A stretch of 64,000 bases of DNA. Origin: Cydia pomonella (Eukaryota > Arthropoda > Insecta > Lepidoptera > Tortricidae). A model generated the notes under the pieces. It was not told the origin of the DNA and did no database searches. It saw nothing but the letters and a program-made list of their open reading frames with translations. The stretch is taken from the NCBI RefSeq assembly GCF_033807575.1, contig NC_084726.1:13578001-13642000 (forward strand), in the 5' to 3' direction. This document shows, piece by piece, positions 52,240 through 62,835 of this stretch (its first letter is position 1; each line of letters starts with the position of its first letter). The position numbers and the translations under genes were made by a program.

Positions 52240-52445
52240 TAAGTAGAAACACTATATAAAATATAAACTAAAATAAATATCATATACAATAGAAAAGTGA
52301 ATTTAAAAGTGGAAAAATGACTGGGTGAGACTTGAACTCACGGCCCAGTAATTCAGTATTTCCACGTACGGTACAGTATTTTTTCTCTTTTAAAATTCTA
52401 AGCTTAATCGTATCGTTCGCAGACGTTTCTGCTTCCTAAACCTAA
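52240..52445. mobile_element. Two SINE S2 fragments in inverted orientation
   Basis: On minus (52350-52300): GGGCCGTGAGTTCAAGTCTC, ACCCAGTCATTTTTCCACTT. On plus (52370-52440): ACAGTATTTTTTCTCTTTTA, TTCTAAGCTTAATCGTATCG, TTCGCAGACGTTTCTGCTTC. The two pieces meet head to head near 52360. The plus piece shows the site that is occupied at 44.09 kb. Confidence 0.65.
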
Positions 52446-52545
52446 TTTAATAAAAAAGTGACCAAGAACCCCACTGCCCCAGGCTGGTATCGAACCAGCG
52501 TCTTTTGCAATCTCATGAAAGTTTCTTTTAAATCTTCACTTATAA
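52446..52545 (-). mobile_element. tRNA-like SINE head fragment
   Basis: In reverse: AAAGACGCTGGTTCGATACC then AGCCTGGGGCAGTGGGGTTC. A B box is clear, but no A-box arm or closed tRNA fold is visible. Confidence 0.45.
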
Positions 52546-53320
52546 TTTCAAAGGTTAGTTACCCAACTTCTTCAAAACAACCCAACTTTAGCTAGCGAGG
52601 TATTTTCTTCACCTAATTTATATTCTAAGTAGGTAGAAAGTTCCCTAATGAACGCCACATAAACGCGAAGGCAAGACTCTTGTAAAAACTTGTGGTTCTC
52701 ACCTGTTTTGTGCTGCACGCATAATTATATATTATTTACTAAGATAGATAGTAATGATTTATTAAAATTGCAAACACTATAAGAAGTTCCTTGCTTCTGT
52801 TACTAAGAAGTGTTCTGTTAATAAGAAGGAAATAAACACAATTGTTTTTCTACGCGTCGTCTGTAATGGTTGAATTAAGATTTCCTATACCAACTATAAT
52901 TGCGTACTTTTCATGTATGGGTTCCCAACTCAACTATAATATTCTTTTCGATACGAAAACTATAAAATAAATTGACTAATCACGTGCCGCCGTGCTCCCA
53001 TAGAAAAGACTAAACGAGGGCGGGCCGCCAGGGGACTTCGCGCGTTTATGCTACATTTTTGTCTGTTAAGATCATTAATTATTTAGGTTTTATAGTAAAA
53101 AAAAGGTACTATTTTAGATGACTTGTCAAAAAAATATTGTATGCAATAGTGATATATTCAAGCTTTTCATTCTCGCACCTTACTTAGGCAACTCCGCAAG
53201 CTTCATTGCCTGAACACGCTATTCAACTAAAAAGCTCTCTAATAAATCCCAACTGTATGAAATACTATTTGAAATATGTTGATTTATCAAAACACCTTTT
53301 TTTACAAACAACTGATGATG
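52546..53320. other. No gene seen
   Basis: AT-rich with nothing recognised. A short GC patch at 52980-53045 has no coding frame. Confidence 0.4.
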
Positions 53321-53322
53321 AT

Positions 53323-53497
53323 GTTTAAGGCTACGTTTCCACCAGAGATGTGCGAGGATGCGTAGGGAGGGATGTGTTTTTAAGAACCAATAGAACCACT
53401 GCACGTGGAGTGGGGAAAACAAAATGAAATGGTTCTATTTTTATTTTTAATGGTTTATTGGTTCTTAACGAACACATCCCTGAAACGCAGCCTTAAA
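53323..53497. repeat. Palindromic MITE, family J
   Basis: TAAGGCTACGTTTCCACCAG, AGATGTGCGAGGATGCG and GTGTTTTTAAGAACCAATAG on the left; GGTTTATTGGTTCTTAACGA, ACACATCCCTGAAACGCAGC and CTTAAAA on the right. The inverted arms carry internal differences. Confidence 0.65.
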
Positions 53498-53559
53498 AAG
53501 TGTTTTTTTTTTATTATTGTCTATTTCTAGTAGTTATTTATTGGCCAGGGTGACATCGT

Positions 53560-53665
53560 GACCGGGTGGTGTAGAGGTTATTTATTTAGCTGCGAAAACT
53601 CCAGTTCAAATTTGGTCTTGAAGGCGTAATCTGATTGTACCACCGGGATATGAATTTGATCTGGA
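53560..53665 (+). mobile_element. tRNA-like SINE fragment
   Basis: GTGACCGGGTGGTGTAGAGG (A box), then AAACTCCAGTTCAAATTTGG (degenerate B box) and TCTTGAAGGCGTAATC. Eroded. Confidence 0.5.
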
Positions 53666-54132
53666 TTTGTTATAGATATGATCTGTCAGAGTAAAAAGTG
53701 AAGTTTCTGGTTGAAAAAATAACACATTGCACACTTCTTTTCAAATAATTTTGACAGTTTCAACCACATTGTCGCTTATTTATTGATTATTGGGAACCGA
53801 AATAAGTACTCACCCTTTTGGTTGAGAATGGCAGAATTATTTTGCCCGTTAAACTGGGATTATTTATTTCACTATACATGAAGGTAGGTTTTACGCTGGA
53901 CCGTGAAAAAAGGAAATCCTTTTTTGATAGCCCAATATCCCTGATGAGGAATAACAGGATACCATCATCATCACCACATGTCACATGAAGGTACCAATAG
54001 CGGAATTAATGTCTTCAACCAATGGGTTAAACTAAAAAAAAAAGTAGATGCATTGTCTTTTTTAGATTCTAAAAAATTATAATTTAGATCTTGAATATCT
54101 CGTTTCCTTCCGCCATGTGCATGTCATGTTTT
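53666..54132. other. No gene seen
   Basis: Nothing recognised. Confidence 0.35.
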
Positions 54133-54318
54133 GACGACCGGTTTGGCCTAGTGGGTAGTGACCCTGCCTGTTCCTGAGTCATGGGTGTTTTCTATGCATT
54201 TAAGTATTTATAAATATTTATATATTATATATATCGTTGTCTAACCTCAACACAAGCCTTATTGGGCTTACTGTGGGACTTAATCGATTTGTGTAATAAT
54301 ATTTATTTATTTATGTCC
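54133..54318 (+). mobile_element. tRNA-derived SINE, family S1, internally deleted
   Basis: TTGACGACCGGTTTGGCCTA and GTGGGTAGTGACCCTGCCTG run straight into TTCCTGAGTCATGGGTGTTT. Relative to 35913-36185, roughly 75 bp including the B box are missing. The rest (TATATATATCGTTGTCTAA, GCTTACTGTGGGACTTAATC) is present. It would have lost its own polymerase III promoter. Confidence 0.82.
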
Positions 54319-54709
54319 GTCTCCACACTGACTTATCTGCTGCTCGTTAAAGGCATTGTGGTGCCATTACTGTTCGCACAGTCGGTTAAATACACTGTTG
54401 TTTTACGTTTCGTTCTCTGATGATAACCATTACGATTTTTATACGTTTTCCTAAATGTTCTTAGGTACTTGAATTGCTAAATTGAAATATATAATTCTTG
54501 AATTGTTAAAGCACCACTATGAGGGTTTTTTGTAAATTCGAACCCTAAGGGGCTAAATAAGGAGTTGAAAGCTTTTAACGACTCTTGTGAGGTCGATTAC
54601 GTGGGCAGAGACATAATAGGTAAATGACCGAAGCGTTTGCGAAGATCTCTGTTTTGACTCAGGCAAACTGCTTTCGTATGTTCGGATGTTCTCCTCTACA
54701 CAGGTTGTT
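54319..54709. other. No gene seen
   Basis: Nothing recognised. Confidence 0.35.
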
Positions 54710-54895
54710 ATTTAATACCACGACAGCGGCAAAAAAGCATACGGCCCGCCTGATGGTAAGCAGTTACCGTAGCCTATGGACGCCTGCAACTCCAGAGGTG
54801 TTACATGCACATTGCCGACCCTTTAAAAACCTGTACACTCCTTTTTTGAAGAAACCCATACTGTAGACCCACACGCAAGTCTCTCGATTCCCGTA
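54710..54895 (-). mobile_element. Non-LTR 3' end, family N1, with RT C-terminal remnant
   Basis: Plus-strand GCGGCAAAAAAGCATACGGC, CCGCCTGATGGTAAGCAGTT and CTGCAACTCCAGAGGTGTTA. The minus frame reads MGFFKKGVYRFLKGRQCACN then TSGVAGVHRLR, the FFKKRVxRxLxGR end of Jockey/CR1-like polyproteins. This shows that the whole N1 group is the tail of such an RT. 5'-truncated. Confidence 0.7.
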
Positions 54896-55480
54896 AGATT
54901 TGGTGAGCAGGTTTATATATAATTTATTTATCCTTTCGTTTTTTTTGGGAATTGTTTTAAATGTTGGAAATTGGCATAAAGGACTTAAATACCATTAGTG
55001 GCCATGGTACTTAAGACCATTTGTAATACGCCGTGACAATGCCTCAAATAAAGTAAGTATTTATTAGTTTTTACACTTTAAGCATATGAATCTTAACGCA
55101 AGCTCTACATCTCAGAGCCAATAGTTAACTTAAATAGGTATAATATACTAAAAAAAACTTTTATTTCTTTTTTAAACAAGTTAAAATTCAAAAACATGAT
55201 CAGCCATCTCACTCACGCTTATAATTAGTGAGAGTGAGAGAAGTATACGAAACTACGGGGCATTAACAGATTTCAAAAGCCAAATTCCGCTGCAGGTAAC
55301 TAACTCACTCCTGAGCGTCGGATGTCGTTATTTATGGCTCGTCTTGTGAGAAATAAATTGTTTTGTATGTCTGGTTTTCTCAAAGAGTTTCACGTCTTGT
55401 AAAGCGTGTTTACATTATCTATAAACGTTTTAAGGCAAGCAGAGGAATTGACAACATACACATTTTAAGAAGCCTTTTCT
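54896..55480. other. No gene seen
   Basis: AT-rich, nothing recognised. Confidence 0.4.
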
Positions 55481-55998
55481 TTGGTATTATTTTTGATGTT
55501 TTTAATTAAGTCTCTGAAGATTGACAAGATCTACTCGACGTTGTATTTTAGAAGTAGATCTCATAGTATGATTGCCTTTACCGGTTGTTTTCGTTATTCT
55601 GCGACCAAATGCTGGAATGACATCCCGCCGCCTTTAAGAGAGCTAAATCCAAAAAAAAACATTTATAACTCACTTAAAAAAATTATCGACGATAAACAAA
55701 CCGCTGAGATTCTATTCGGCTATTTTGATGCAGATTTCAAGATATAACATGGTGAGGCTGGTGACACACAATTAGATGGCTTACACACAGTACACACATG
55801 TCAATTTACCTACTATCTAAGTATTTTATCTATAAATCATAAAACGACATGCACATATCATCACACTATACACTATATGATTGGTTCCCTTTTGTCCGGA
55901 CAAAAGGCTGCAACGCACACAGTTTGTACTTACTTGTATTATTTTTACTTATGTATTCTTTTTTTTTTGCTGTTTTCTTTGTAATTTAATTTTCCTTA
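55481..55998 (+). pseudogene. Jockey/CR1-like RT C-terminal fragment plus 3' UTR
   Basis: The frame ending at 55747 contains RSHSMIAFTGCFRYSATKCW then NDIPPPLRELNPKKNIYNSL and KKIIDDKQTAEILFGYF, i.e. the FxYSxxKxWNxLPxxLR segment at the end of Jockey/CR1-like polyproteins. The initial methionines are not biological starts. About 250 bp of 3' UTR follow (TTTTGTCCGGACAAAAGGCT at 55891-55910, a perfect short palindrome). The coding end is intact but everything upstream is lost. Confidence 0.75.
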
Positions 55999-55999
55999 T

Positions 56000-56205
56000 G
56001 TCTGTATCTTTAGGTATTTAAAAAAAGGTAAACAAAATCTACCCTCAAATGGTTCCTTAAGGCAGTTGAGGGTAGATGAAAACATTACATGATCAAATAA
56101 CAGATCCAGGTGGTTTTGTATTTGGTTGGTTAAATAAATATTAAAACTACCCGAAAATGTACAAATTGTTTGTTTACCTTTTTTTAAATACCTAAAGATA
56201 CAGAC
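56000..56205. repeat. Foldback element with perfect 37-bp terminal inverted repeats
   Basis: 56000-56036 (starting GTCTGTATCTTTAGGTATTT) pairs exactly with 56169-56205. A nested hairpin TCTACCCTCAA / TTGAGGGTAGA lies at 56038-56080. The 73-codon minus ORF across it is incidental. It follows directly on the RT fragment's UTR, so it may have inserted there, or one arm may be the element's tail duplicated in inverse. Confidence 0.85.
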
Positions 56206-56604
56206 TATAGTGTACATATTTGTTTTTTTCTGGTGTTTGTAAATTTATATTGTGTGATTTTGCAGCTGTCAAAAAAATGATTCATCTAACTATTTATTGA
56301 AAACTTGAGAACTTTGACTTACACCAACATAAATATTTTTTTCTTACATGTCATAAACCTATCCTAAATCCTAACTGAATATCAAAAAAAATATTACTTT
56401 ATCATCTATCCTGTAACATTATCATTTATCCCGTCAAACCAGGGTAATGAAAAATTACACGTCGTTCTGCCGATCTTCGCTAAGCCTATGTCGGGTCTAG
56501 CCCACCCTACTCAAGTTTGATATCTAAATCTCCAAAGATTCATACTTCATCTATATTATGGGTTTGATTAAATTATTTGCATTTATTACATTAAAAATGA
56601 TACT
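56206..56604. other. No gene seen
   Basis: Nothing recognised. Confidence 0.35.
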
Positions 56605-56737
56605 ATTCTTAAAAAAAAATTACCTTCCCATACAAAAGGAATGTTGGTCTCATTTTAAAACTACGTGTTGGATTGTAATGAAACTTTGCACATGTAATGA
56701 CATGAGATATATATGTATATATATAAATACTTTATAT
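56605..56737 (+). repeat. Dispersed repeat H
   Basis: CATACAAAAGGAATGTTGGT, CATTTTAAAACTACGTGTTG, GATTGTAATGAAACTTTGCA then CATGTAATGACATGAG and TATATA units. Pairs with 44975-45070. Confidence 0.65.
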
Positions 56738-56889
56738 ACTTAGCTCCAGTTTATAAAACGAATGAAATAGAGCAAAAACAAATTTCGTATGATCGTATGA
56801 AAAACATCAATTCGCTGTATTATTTTTAACTATGGCTTCTGAAGCTACATAAACTAATTACTTGTACTTGTGATAACTTACAATTGTAA

Positions 56890-57088
56890 GTGGTGACCGA
56901 AGAGCTGGCGGCTTCCTCGCACAACGTATCAGTATTGCGATACAACGAGGAAATGCCGCCAGCATCCTTGGTACAATGCCTCAAGGGCCTATTTTAGATA
57001 TAAGCTAGTTATAGTAATCATCTGTATATATCCATTATGTATATTGTTAGTGTAATCAAACGCTTGCCTATCGTTATAAAAAAGATAA
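56890..57088 (+). pseudogene. Retrotransposon polyprotein C-terminus (RISIAIQRGNAASILGT)
   Basis: The plus frame from about 56896 reads DRRAGGFLAQRISIAIQRGN then AASILGTMPQGPILDIS and a stop at 57007, a string that closes a lepidopteran non-LTR polyprotein. It is followed by a short UTR and AATAAATAAT tail near 57078-57090. Only about 37 codons remain. Confidence 0.65.
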
Positions 57089-57209
57089 ATAAATAATATT
57101 AAACATATTAAATATTAAGTTCGTAAAAATATGCCTAGGTACTTTATATGCGCAGCGCGATTACAAATCTCTTTATCGTCAATATTATCGTTACTTGAGA
57201 GGAAAAAGG

Positions 57210-57892
57210 ACGACCGATTCTCCATACAAATGTAGTCCCCATTTTCCTCTATGGAAAATATTTTTACATAACTTGATGTATATTAACTATAGCGCATATG
57301 TCTGTGTGAATTTTCGATTTTTGTCTTATTATAAAAATAAGGAGCGAAAGACAGATTTCATACATTCTAATGCTTCTATTCTATTTCCTATAATAATTAA
57401 AAATGATAAAATGATAAAATAATAATGTATAATGTACCGATAACACGCTTAGATATTAAGTAGGTAGTAAACAATTACGAGGGTGAACGTCCTAGTGCTT
57501 GGCATGTCACTGTCACTTATACTGTAAATGACTTATGTTTAATGGTGCCATTTACTGGGACAGTGGTCAGCGCTTGAACGTTTCCCTTCTTTTAATTTCA
57601 TCTTCTTCTTATAGTTAAGTTAGTTCAGGTCCATTGCAACAAAATTAATAACTATAATCTATAATGTTTTCGGCACTGTATTGACAATATTATATGTAAT
57701 ATAAGACAAATGTAACTCTTCTGTAATGACTGTTTGTGCCAAAATAAAGAGAAAAAAAAAACAAAAAAAAAAAAAAAAAAGAAAATTCGAAGAAAAACAT
57801 CAAACATAGGGGCATAGCTGTAGTATTTTCAATTATGTTAATATTCAGAGAGGAAAATGGGGACTACGTTTGTATGAAAAGGTGATTTAACG
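57210..57892. repeat. Inverted pair of GTAGTCCCCATTTTCCTCT repeats
   Basis: CATACAAATGTAGTCCCCAT then TTTCCTCTATGG at 57223-57254 is repeated in reverse complement at 57848-57885 (AGAGGAAAATGGGGACTACG). This motif starts a common lepidopteran dispersed repeat. The 600 bp between holds unique sequence and a poly(A)-tailed retrosequence. Confidence 0.5.
57545..57781 (+). mobile_element. Poly(A)-tailed retrosequence
   Basis: CTGTTTGTGCCAAAATAAAG runs into an A-rich tail at 57749-57781, with AATAAA about 10 bp before it. The body contains GCCATTTACTGGGACAGTGG and CAGCGCTTGAACGTTTCCCT. It may be a SINE/LINE 3' end or a processed-transcript end. No coding frame. Confidence 0.5.
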
Positions 57893-58355
57893 CGGGTAAG
57901 ACTTTCCTCATAAGAGTAACATAAGCAATCATGAATTCACAGGAAAAGTAATAATGTGCACGATATATCTAGTTAACGAGTATTATGAATTATTGCATCA
58001 AGTTACATAAACCCATAGTAAAAACCGAAGCATTCCTCCATACAGTGAAGTCACACAAACAAAAAGTTTTCACACGTTCGTCACGCCCACTGCGTACCCC
58101 CAACCTTTAGATAACTTACTTGACGCGCTTCGTTGACTATGTCTTAAACAGTACTAACAATTATATGGATCTTAAATTACTGATTTGTAGCATTTGCCGT
58201 AATTAAAGAATAGATAGGATTTAGAGTATAGAATTCATAAAACTTTAAAGACCCGATTAAACCAGAAGGCCTAGCCAAGATTGCAGTCATACATCGACAA
58301 ACGAAAAGAAAAATGTATCTGAATGATATTTAGAAGCTACGAAATAACGTGTGAA
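57893..58355. other. No gene seen
   Basis: Nothing recognised. Confidence 0.35.
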
Positions 58356-58642
58356 TAATAATAATAATAAATAAATAAATAATAAATATTATAGGACATT
58401 ATTACACAAATTGACTAAGTCCCACAGTAAGCTCAATAAGGCTTGTGTTAAGGGTACTTAGACAACGATATATATAATATATAGATATTTATAAATACTT
58501 AAATACATAGAAAACACCCATGACTCAGGAACAAATATCCATGCTCATCACACGAATAAATGCCCTTACCAGGATTTGAACCCGGGACCATCAGCTTCGT
58601 AGGCAGGGTCACTACCCATTAGGCCAAACCGGTCGTGAATAT
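58356..58642 (-). mobile_element. tRNA-derived SINE, family S1, full-length
   Basis: In reverse: CGACCGGTTTGGCCTAATGG (A box), GTCCCGGGTTCAAATCCTGG (B box), GATGAGCATGGATATTTGTT, CTAAGTACCCTTAACACAAG, and an ATTATTATT tail at 58356-58370. Its structure is the same as 35913-36185. Confidence 0.88.
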
Positions 58643-59298
58643 TTCCACATTTAAATTTCAATTGGCATTTTCTTTAACCTACTATCATCTTGGCTAGGCG
58701 TTCAGGAATCTTTATCAATTAAAAAGTCCTCAATTAACCTATCCATTCTGACACAGACACATGTTCAGTAGAAAAAGTCGGCAAATTTAAAAAATGTAGG
58801 CGCGAAGGGTTGATCTCCCGTAGAAAATTTTAATTTTGTTTTTTTTTTTTACTGACCAATTGGGTGTATTTGAGTATAAAAACAAATACTGAATTAACGT
58901 ATCCACCGTCGGTTCAGTTCATTGAACTTTCGAAGGTCATAGAGAGTGGAAAAACAATGGAACTGGCATTTCCCACGATCATTGCTTGAAGGCAACTTCA
59001 TTACCAAGTTAGAATCAATTTTGCACCATATTCATTAGAACTAAAGTCCAAAATCCAATGGCAAATAATAGTAAAATTAATGTAAAATGGTATAGAGCTT
59101 ATTGAAAGGTATTAAGGTTGGTTTTTGATTGTGTTTTTGTTACAAAGGCGAGGTTAAGTAGGTTCCCATAAGAACGGCATCAATAAATACGTTTTGCATT
59201 TAGTCGATATTTCGCGGAATGATATAAGATTTGTCTTTTTATCATGAAGTTAACAGTACATTACAACACTCGGGTGGTAAAATCCCTACGTATCGCAG
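58643..59298. other. No gene seen
   Basis: Nothing recognised. A T-run at 58842-58852. Confidence 0.4.
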
Positions 59299-59299
59299 A

Positions 59300-59516
59300 T
59301 AGGGCAAGTGTGAGTCGGACGCGCGCACGAAGGGTTCCGTACCATTATCTATGTTTTTAAGTATTTGTTGTTATTGCGGCAGCAGAAATACAACATCTGT
59401 GAAAATTTCAACAGTCTTACTATCATGGTTTATGAGACAAAGCCTGGTGACAGTAATAGGGTTAGAGTCTTAGTAATAGGGTCCCGTTTTTCCCTTTAGG
59501 TACGGAACCCTAAAAA
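59300..59516 (-). repeat. GGGTTCCGTA-type element, short subfamily
   Basis: In reverse: TTTAGGGTTCCGTACCTAAA, GGGAAAAACGGGACCCTATT, ACTAAGACTCTAACCC, then GTGAAAATTTCAACAG in plus as GTGAAAATTTCAACAGTCTT, closing GGTACGGAACCCTTCGTGCG and CGTCCGACTCACACTTGCC. It lacks the CTGTCTGTC run. Confidence 0.75.
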
Positions 59517-59544
59517 GCCAAAGGTGAGTAAAAGTAGAATATAT

Positions 59545-59838
59545 ATGGGATAGGGAGGAAATGACGTCCGACTTTCAATTCAGAGGTTATTGGTTCAAAT
59601 CCTGGCATGTACCAATACCAATAAGTTTTTTCGGAACTTATGTACGAAATATCATTCGATATTTACCATTATTCGGTGAAGGAAAATATCGTAAGGAAAC
59701 CCGCATATATCTGCGAAGAAATTCAAAGGTGTATGTGAAGTCCCCAGTCCGCATTGGGTAGCGTGGGGACTATAGCTCAAACCCTCTCGCGCATGAGACG
59801 AGGCCTGTGCCCAGCAGTGGGACGATTATTGGCTACTT
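59545..59838 (+). mobile_element. tRNA-derived SINE, family S3
   Basis: TCAGAGGTTATTGGTTCAAA then TCCTGGCATGTACCAATACC (B box), TTTTTTCGGAACTTATGTAC, GAAATATCATTCGATATTTA, CGTAAGGAAACCCGCATATA, GAAGTCCCCAGTCCGCATTG and TGTGCCCAGCAGTGGGACGA. A well-known lepidopteran SINE body. The 66-codon ORF over it is incidental. Confidence 0.85.
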
Positions 59839-60694
59839 GACTGTTTTTTGTAAATAATGTCAAACGATCTTGATTTTCCTGAGGATCAAATGTCTATATA
59901 GGACTCAGGGCATTTAAGCAACACAAAGGTCAGAAATGAGAGTTAAAGTCTGACGCTCGCACCCGACGATTGAAACGCCTCTAACAAAATGATAAGGTGA
60001 TGTGACGTCACATCATATAATTCTGTCCTCAATGTATGGAAGATCAAGGAAATTGCCCTTTTGACCCTGAAATATTGTGTTTATGTGTATAGTTGTTATA
60101 CAATTAATTTTTCAATAAAATGTAAGGAATCGATTGGTACCATTTTCTTTTATATGTTTGAAAGAAAAAAAAATATTTTTTATGAGACTTTGGAGCCTTG
60201 TATTTTTTTATAATCTCAATATAATTTTTTAAATTCCACTTTTTTATAATGGATGGCACATTTTTTATCCATTTAACTAAATTTTGTTATAATATTCAAC
60301 ATGTGTCAAGTACCCAATTATTATATATGGGATCGGTGCCTATTTGTTACCAGAGTAAGCAATCACGTTGCTGATACGTCAATTCAAGTATTTAACTTAA
60401 AGTCTGGTCGTCTAATTAATGTCTATAACCACCCAATACAACCAAGGCCGTAAGGGGTCGAACCCGTTAATCCTATTATACAGGGTGTTACGAACTTCGC
60501 GCCGAACATACAGCAAACATGCGGAGATTACCCTAAAGTTTAGAATGGCTCTTAACTATGTAACATACAGTATGTTTCATGATCGGTACTTCTTCTGATA
60601 CAGTATGCACTGAAAGCAACTTTACGTACGTATTTAGGGTACCCTTCGGATTAAATCAATAAAAATGCTCAAATAAAATATTTGGGAGACAATC
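59839..60694. other. No gene seen
   Basis: AT-rich. A short TACAGGGTGTTACGAAC at 60479-60496 could be the edge of an old element, not resolved. Confidence 0.4.
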
Positions 60695-60696
60695 TT

Positions 60697-60853
60697 AAGG
60701 ATGCCTCACGCTACATCGGGCCGTGACCAGGCCCGGGTCATTTTTTATGACGGCTGATCGGTGATCACCTCGTGTTTTACATAGAAAACGAAGCGCCGGA
60801 ACCTCCGGCCCGACCCTGGCCCGGTCTAGCGGGCTGGAGTCATCCTTTAGGCT
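60697..60853. repeat. MITE, family G
   Basis: AAGGATGCCTCACGCTACAT, CGGGCCGTGACCAGGCCCGG, then ACGGCTGATCGGTGATCACC, CCTCCGGCCCGACCCTGGCC, CGGTCTAGCGGGCTGGAGTC, ATCCTTTA. The long inverted repeats are well preserved. Compare 43105-43258. Confidence 0.78.
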
Positions 60854-61103
60854 AGGCCCTCTGGAGACATTCTCAACTTTTGCTCCTGCTTAGCAATGTA
60901 CAAAAGACAATTTTTAAAAATTACAAAGTTCTCATTAAATGTTCTGGGTGTGTTTTTCTGCAAGTTTATTGCCAAACCTTCTTACAGTTAGTTTCGATTT
61001 CTATGACATGTGAAATAAACGCCAATGAGTGACGTAAATATTAAATGAAACAGTCCTCAAAACAAGAAAGGCGCATATAAATGAAATAAAAATAAAAAAA
61101 AAC
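60854..61103. other. Unassigned
   Basis: Nothing recognised. Confidence 0.35.
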
Positions 61104-61682
61104 TAGTAGATGCTATACTTTATCGATGTCGTCAGAACCTTGCTCCGAAAAACAACAGTCTACCCATTACTTACGTACGGAGTAATTTTTTGGGGAAATT
61201 CTCTTGATGTTGGTAAAACATTTATATTGCAGAAAAGATGCTTAAAAACTGTTTTTAGAATGTACATGGATGAATGTGCTACGTGAAGTGCTTAGGGAGA
61301 AGCGCTTTTTGACACTTACCGGCATTTATATTTTTGTAAAAAAACACCCTTGAATATTTCACAAAGCGTTCATGCAAAGAAAATATCAGATCACAAATAT
61401 AATTACAATATGGTACTTCCGAGAACTAGCACCTCAATATATAAAAAAGTACGTTCATATCTGTTATTAATGTCTTCAACCATCTGCCAAACGAAATAAA
61501 AAGCCTCAAAGGAAATACTTTTAAAAGATGCTTAAAAAACTTTTTAATAGACAAAGTCTTCTATAACTTTGTATGCCCGTGAAGGGTAAAACTGTTGATA
61601 CTCATCAAAAAATGTACCTAATAGTCATATTCTTGTACCTACACAGTTTACACAATAAATATTTCTGATTCTGATTCTGAAT
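61104..61682 (+). pseudogene. Degraded Jockey-like RT C-terminal region with TTCTGA tail
   Basis: Readable in plus through several frames: LLTYGVIFWGNSLDVGKTFI then LQKRCLKTVFRMYMDECAT, then NYNMVLPRTSTSIYKKVRS, KEILLKDA and TKSSITLYARE. The order YGVIFWGNS, LQKRxxRxxF, HxYNxxxPRTxLxxYKK, FKxxLKxFLxDKxFY is that of the C-terminal third of lepidopteran Jockey-type RTs. At least three stops or frameshifts break it. It ends AATAAATATTTC, then (TGATTC)n at 61663-61680. Confidence 0.75.
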
Positions 61683-61689
61683 ATTGACT

Positions 61690-61890
61690 AACAATCCCTC
61701 TTCTTCTTCTTTAGTTTTAGTTTTTAATTTTGGGTGCCCTCAAATCCAGTGCCGCGTCTAAGGACACGGCTGATGCTGAGCGGCATCCTATTTGATGAAC
61801 TTGTAATTATTTAAGTACTTTGTTGTTTTACGTTTGTTTTTATGCCAAATAAACACTTTTCTATTCTTTCTATTCTATTCTATTCTTCAT
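61690..61890 (+). mobile_element. Retroelement 3' end with (TTCTA)n tail
   Basis: AAGGACACGGCTGATGCTGA, GCGGCATCCTATTTGATGAA, TTTATGCCAAATAAACACTT, then (TTCTA)n at 61858-61885. The AATAAA signal and microsatellite mark a non-LTR terminus. Confidence 0.6.
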
Positions 61891-62400
61891 CGTATAGATG
61901 GAAATTTGAATGGAAATGGAAATAATGATGGAAGGAAATACGGAAGACCAGCGCCGGCTTAAAGCTAGCATTATGCTGCGTTGGGTCCATCTCGGGATGC
62001 ACACTTTATGTTTCATAACCCTCTTCTTGTTATGATTATACAAGTGATTATCACGAACAAAGGCCTTTATTATTTATCTTTTAAACGGGAACTTCCTAAG
62101 TGGGAACTTGCATGGAGAATTTTCTCATGAAAGTTTCCAGAAATTTTGGAATCCTGTCCTGTCCTGTTGTAATCGCCATCCGGTATACTTATACGATTAC
62201 ATAGATAGATTTACCAAGCATGTTCGCTCCTCCAAATATAGGGTAAGTTGACACAAAGCTCCTCCTATGTAAACGTGAGGTAAAAGCCTCTGTGCGGGGC
62301 CTTGTTGCGGAAAAAGTGGTCAATAAAGATGGCAGCTAAGAGTGTTCCTTGTTATTGTAGGCGTCGTGTTAAAGCAAGTTACGTTAAAGGAAAAAACTGG
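61891..62400. other. No gene seen
   Basis: Nothing recognised except short chance frames. Confidence 0.35.
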
Positions 62401-62402
62401 TT

Positions 62403-62635
62403 ACTGTTCCGTACCTTAATGCAAAAAATCACGTTTGTTGTATGGGAGCCCCACTTAAATATTTATTTTATTTCGTTTTTAGTATTTTTTGTTAAAGGGG
62501 CAACATATATACATCAACTGTGAATATTTCAACTGTCTATCTATTACGGTTCATGTGATACAGCTCGTGACAGACGGACAGTGGAGTCGTAGTAATAGGG
62601 CCCTGTTTTTACCCTATGGGTACGGAACCCTAAAC
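62403..62635 (-). repeat. GGGTTCCGTA-type element, short subfamily
   Basis: In reverse: TAGGGTTCCGTACCCATAGG, GTAAAAACAGGGCCCTATTA, CTACGACTCCACTGTCCG, ATCACATGAACCGTAATAG, and CCCATACAACAAACGTGATT, ending near GGTACGGAACAG. The closing ACTCGCACTTGGCC part is absent. Confidence 0.7.
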
Positions 62636-62735
62636 ATGACTATTTTTTTACGTTTAAATCCGTTGCGATAACTAGAGAAACTATGACTTCGAAGATTACA
62701 ACTTGCAATCACATCTAGCTAGTAGGCACTTTGAA

Positions 62736-62835
62736 TTAGACCAAGCTAAGTTAGCAGCGATTTTGATAGCCCAGACTGTGTAAGTGTTATTTAAGCGTTT
62801 AATTTTATAGAAGTTTGGCGTTTAAAATATCACTT
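62736..62835 (+). repeat. MITE, family E, one end
   Basis: TAGACCAAGCTAAGTTAGCA, GCGATTTTGATAGCCCAGAC, TGTGTAAGTGTTATTTAAGC. One terminal repeat plus body; the matching far end is not seen. Confidence 0.6.

Noticed and set aside
55996..56217. 73-codon minus ORF
   Set aside because: Falls exactly on the foldback element.
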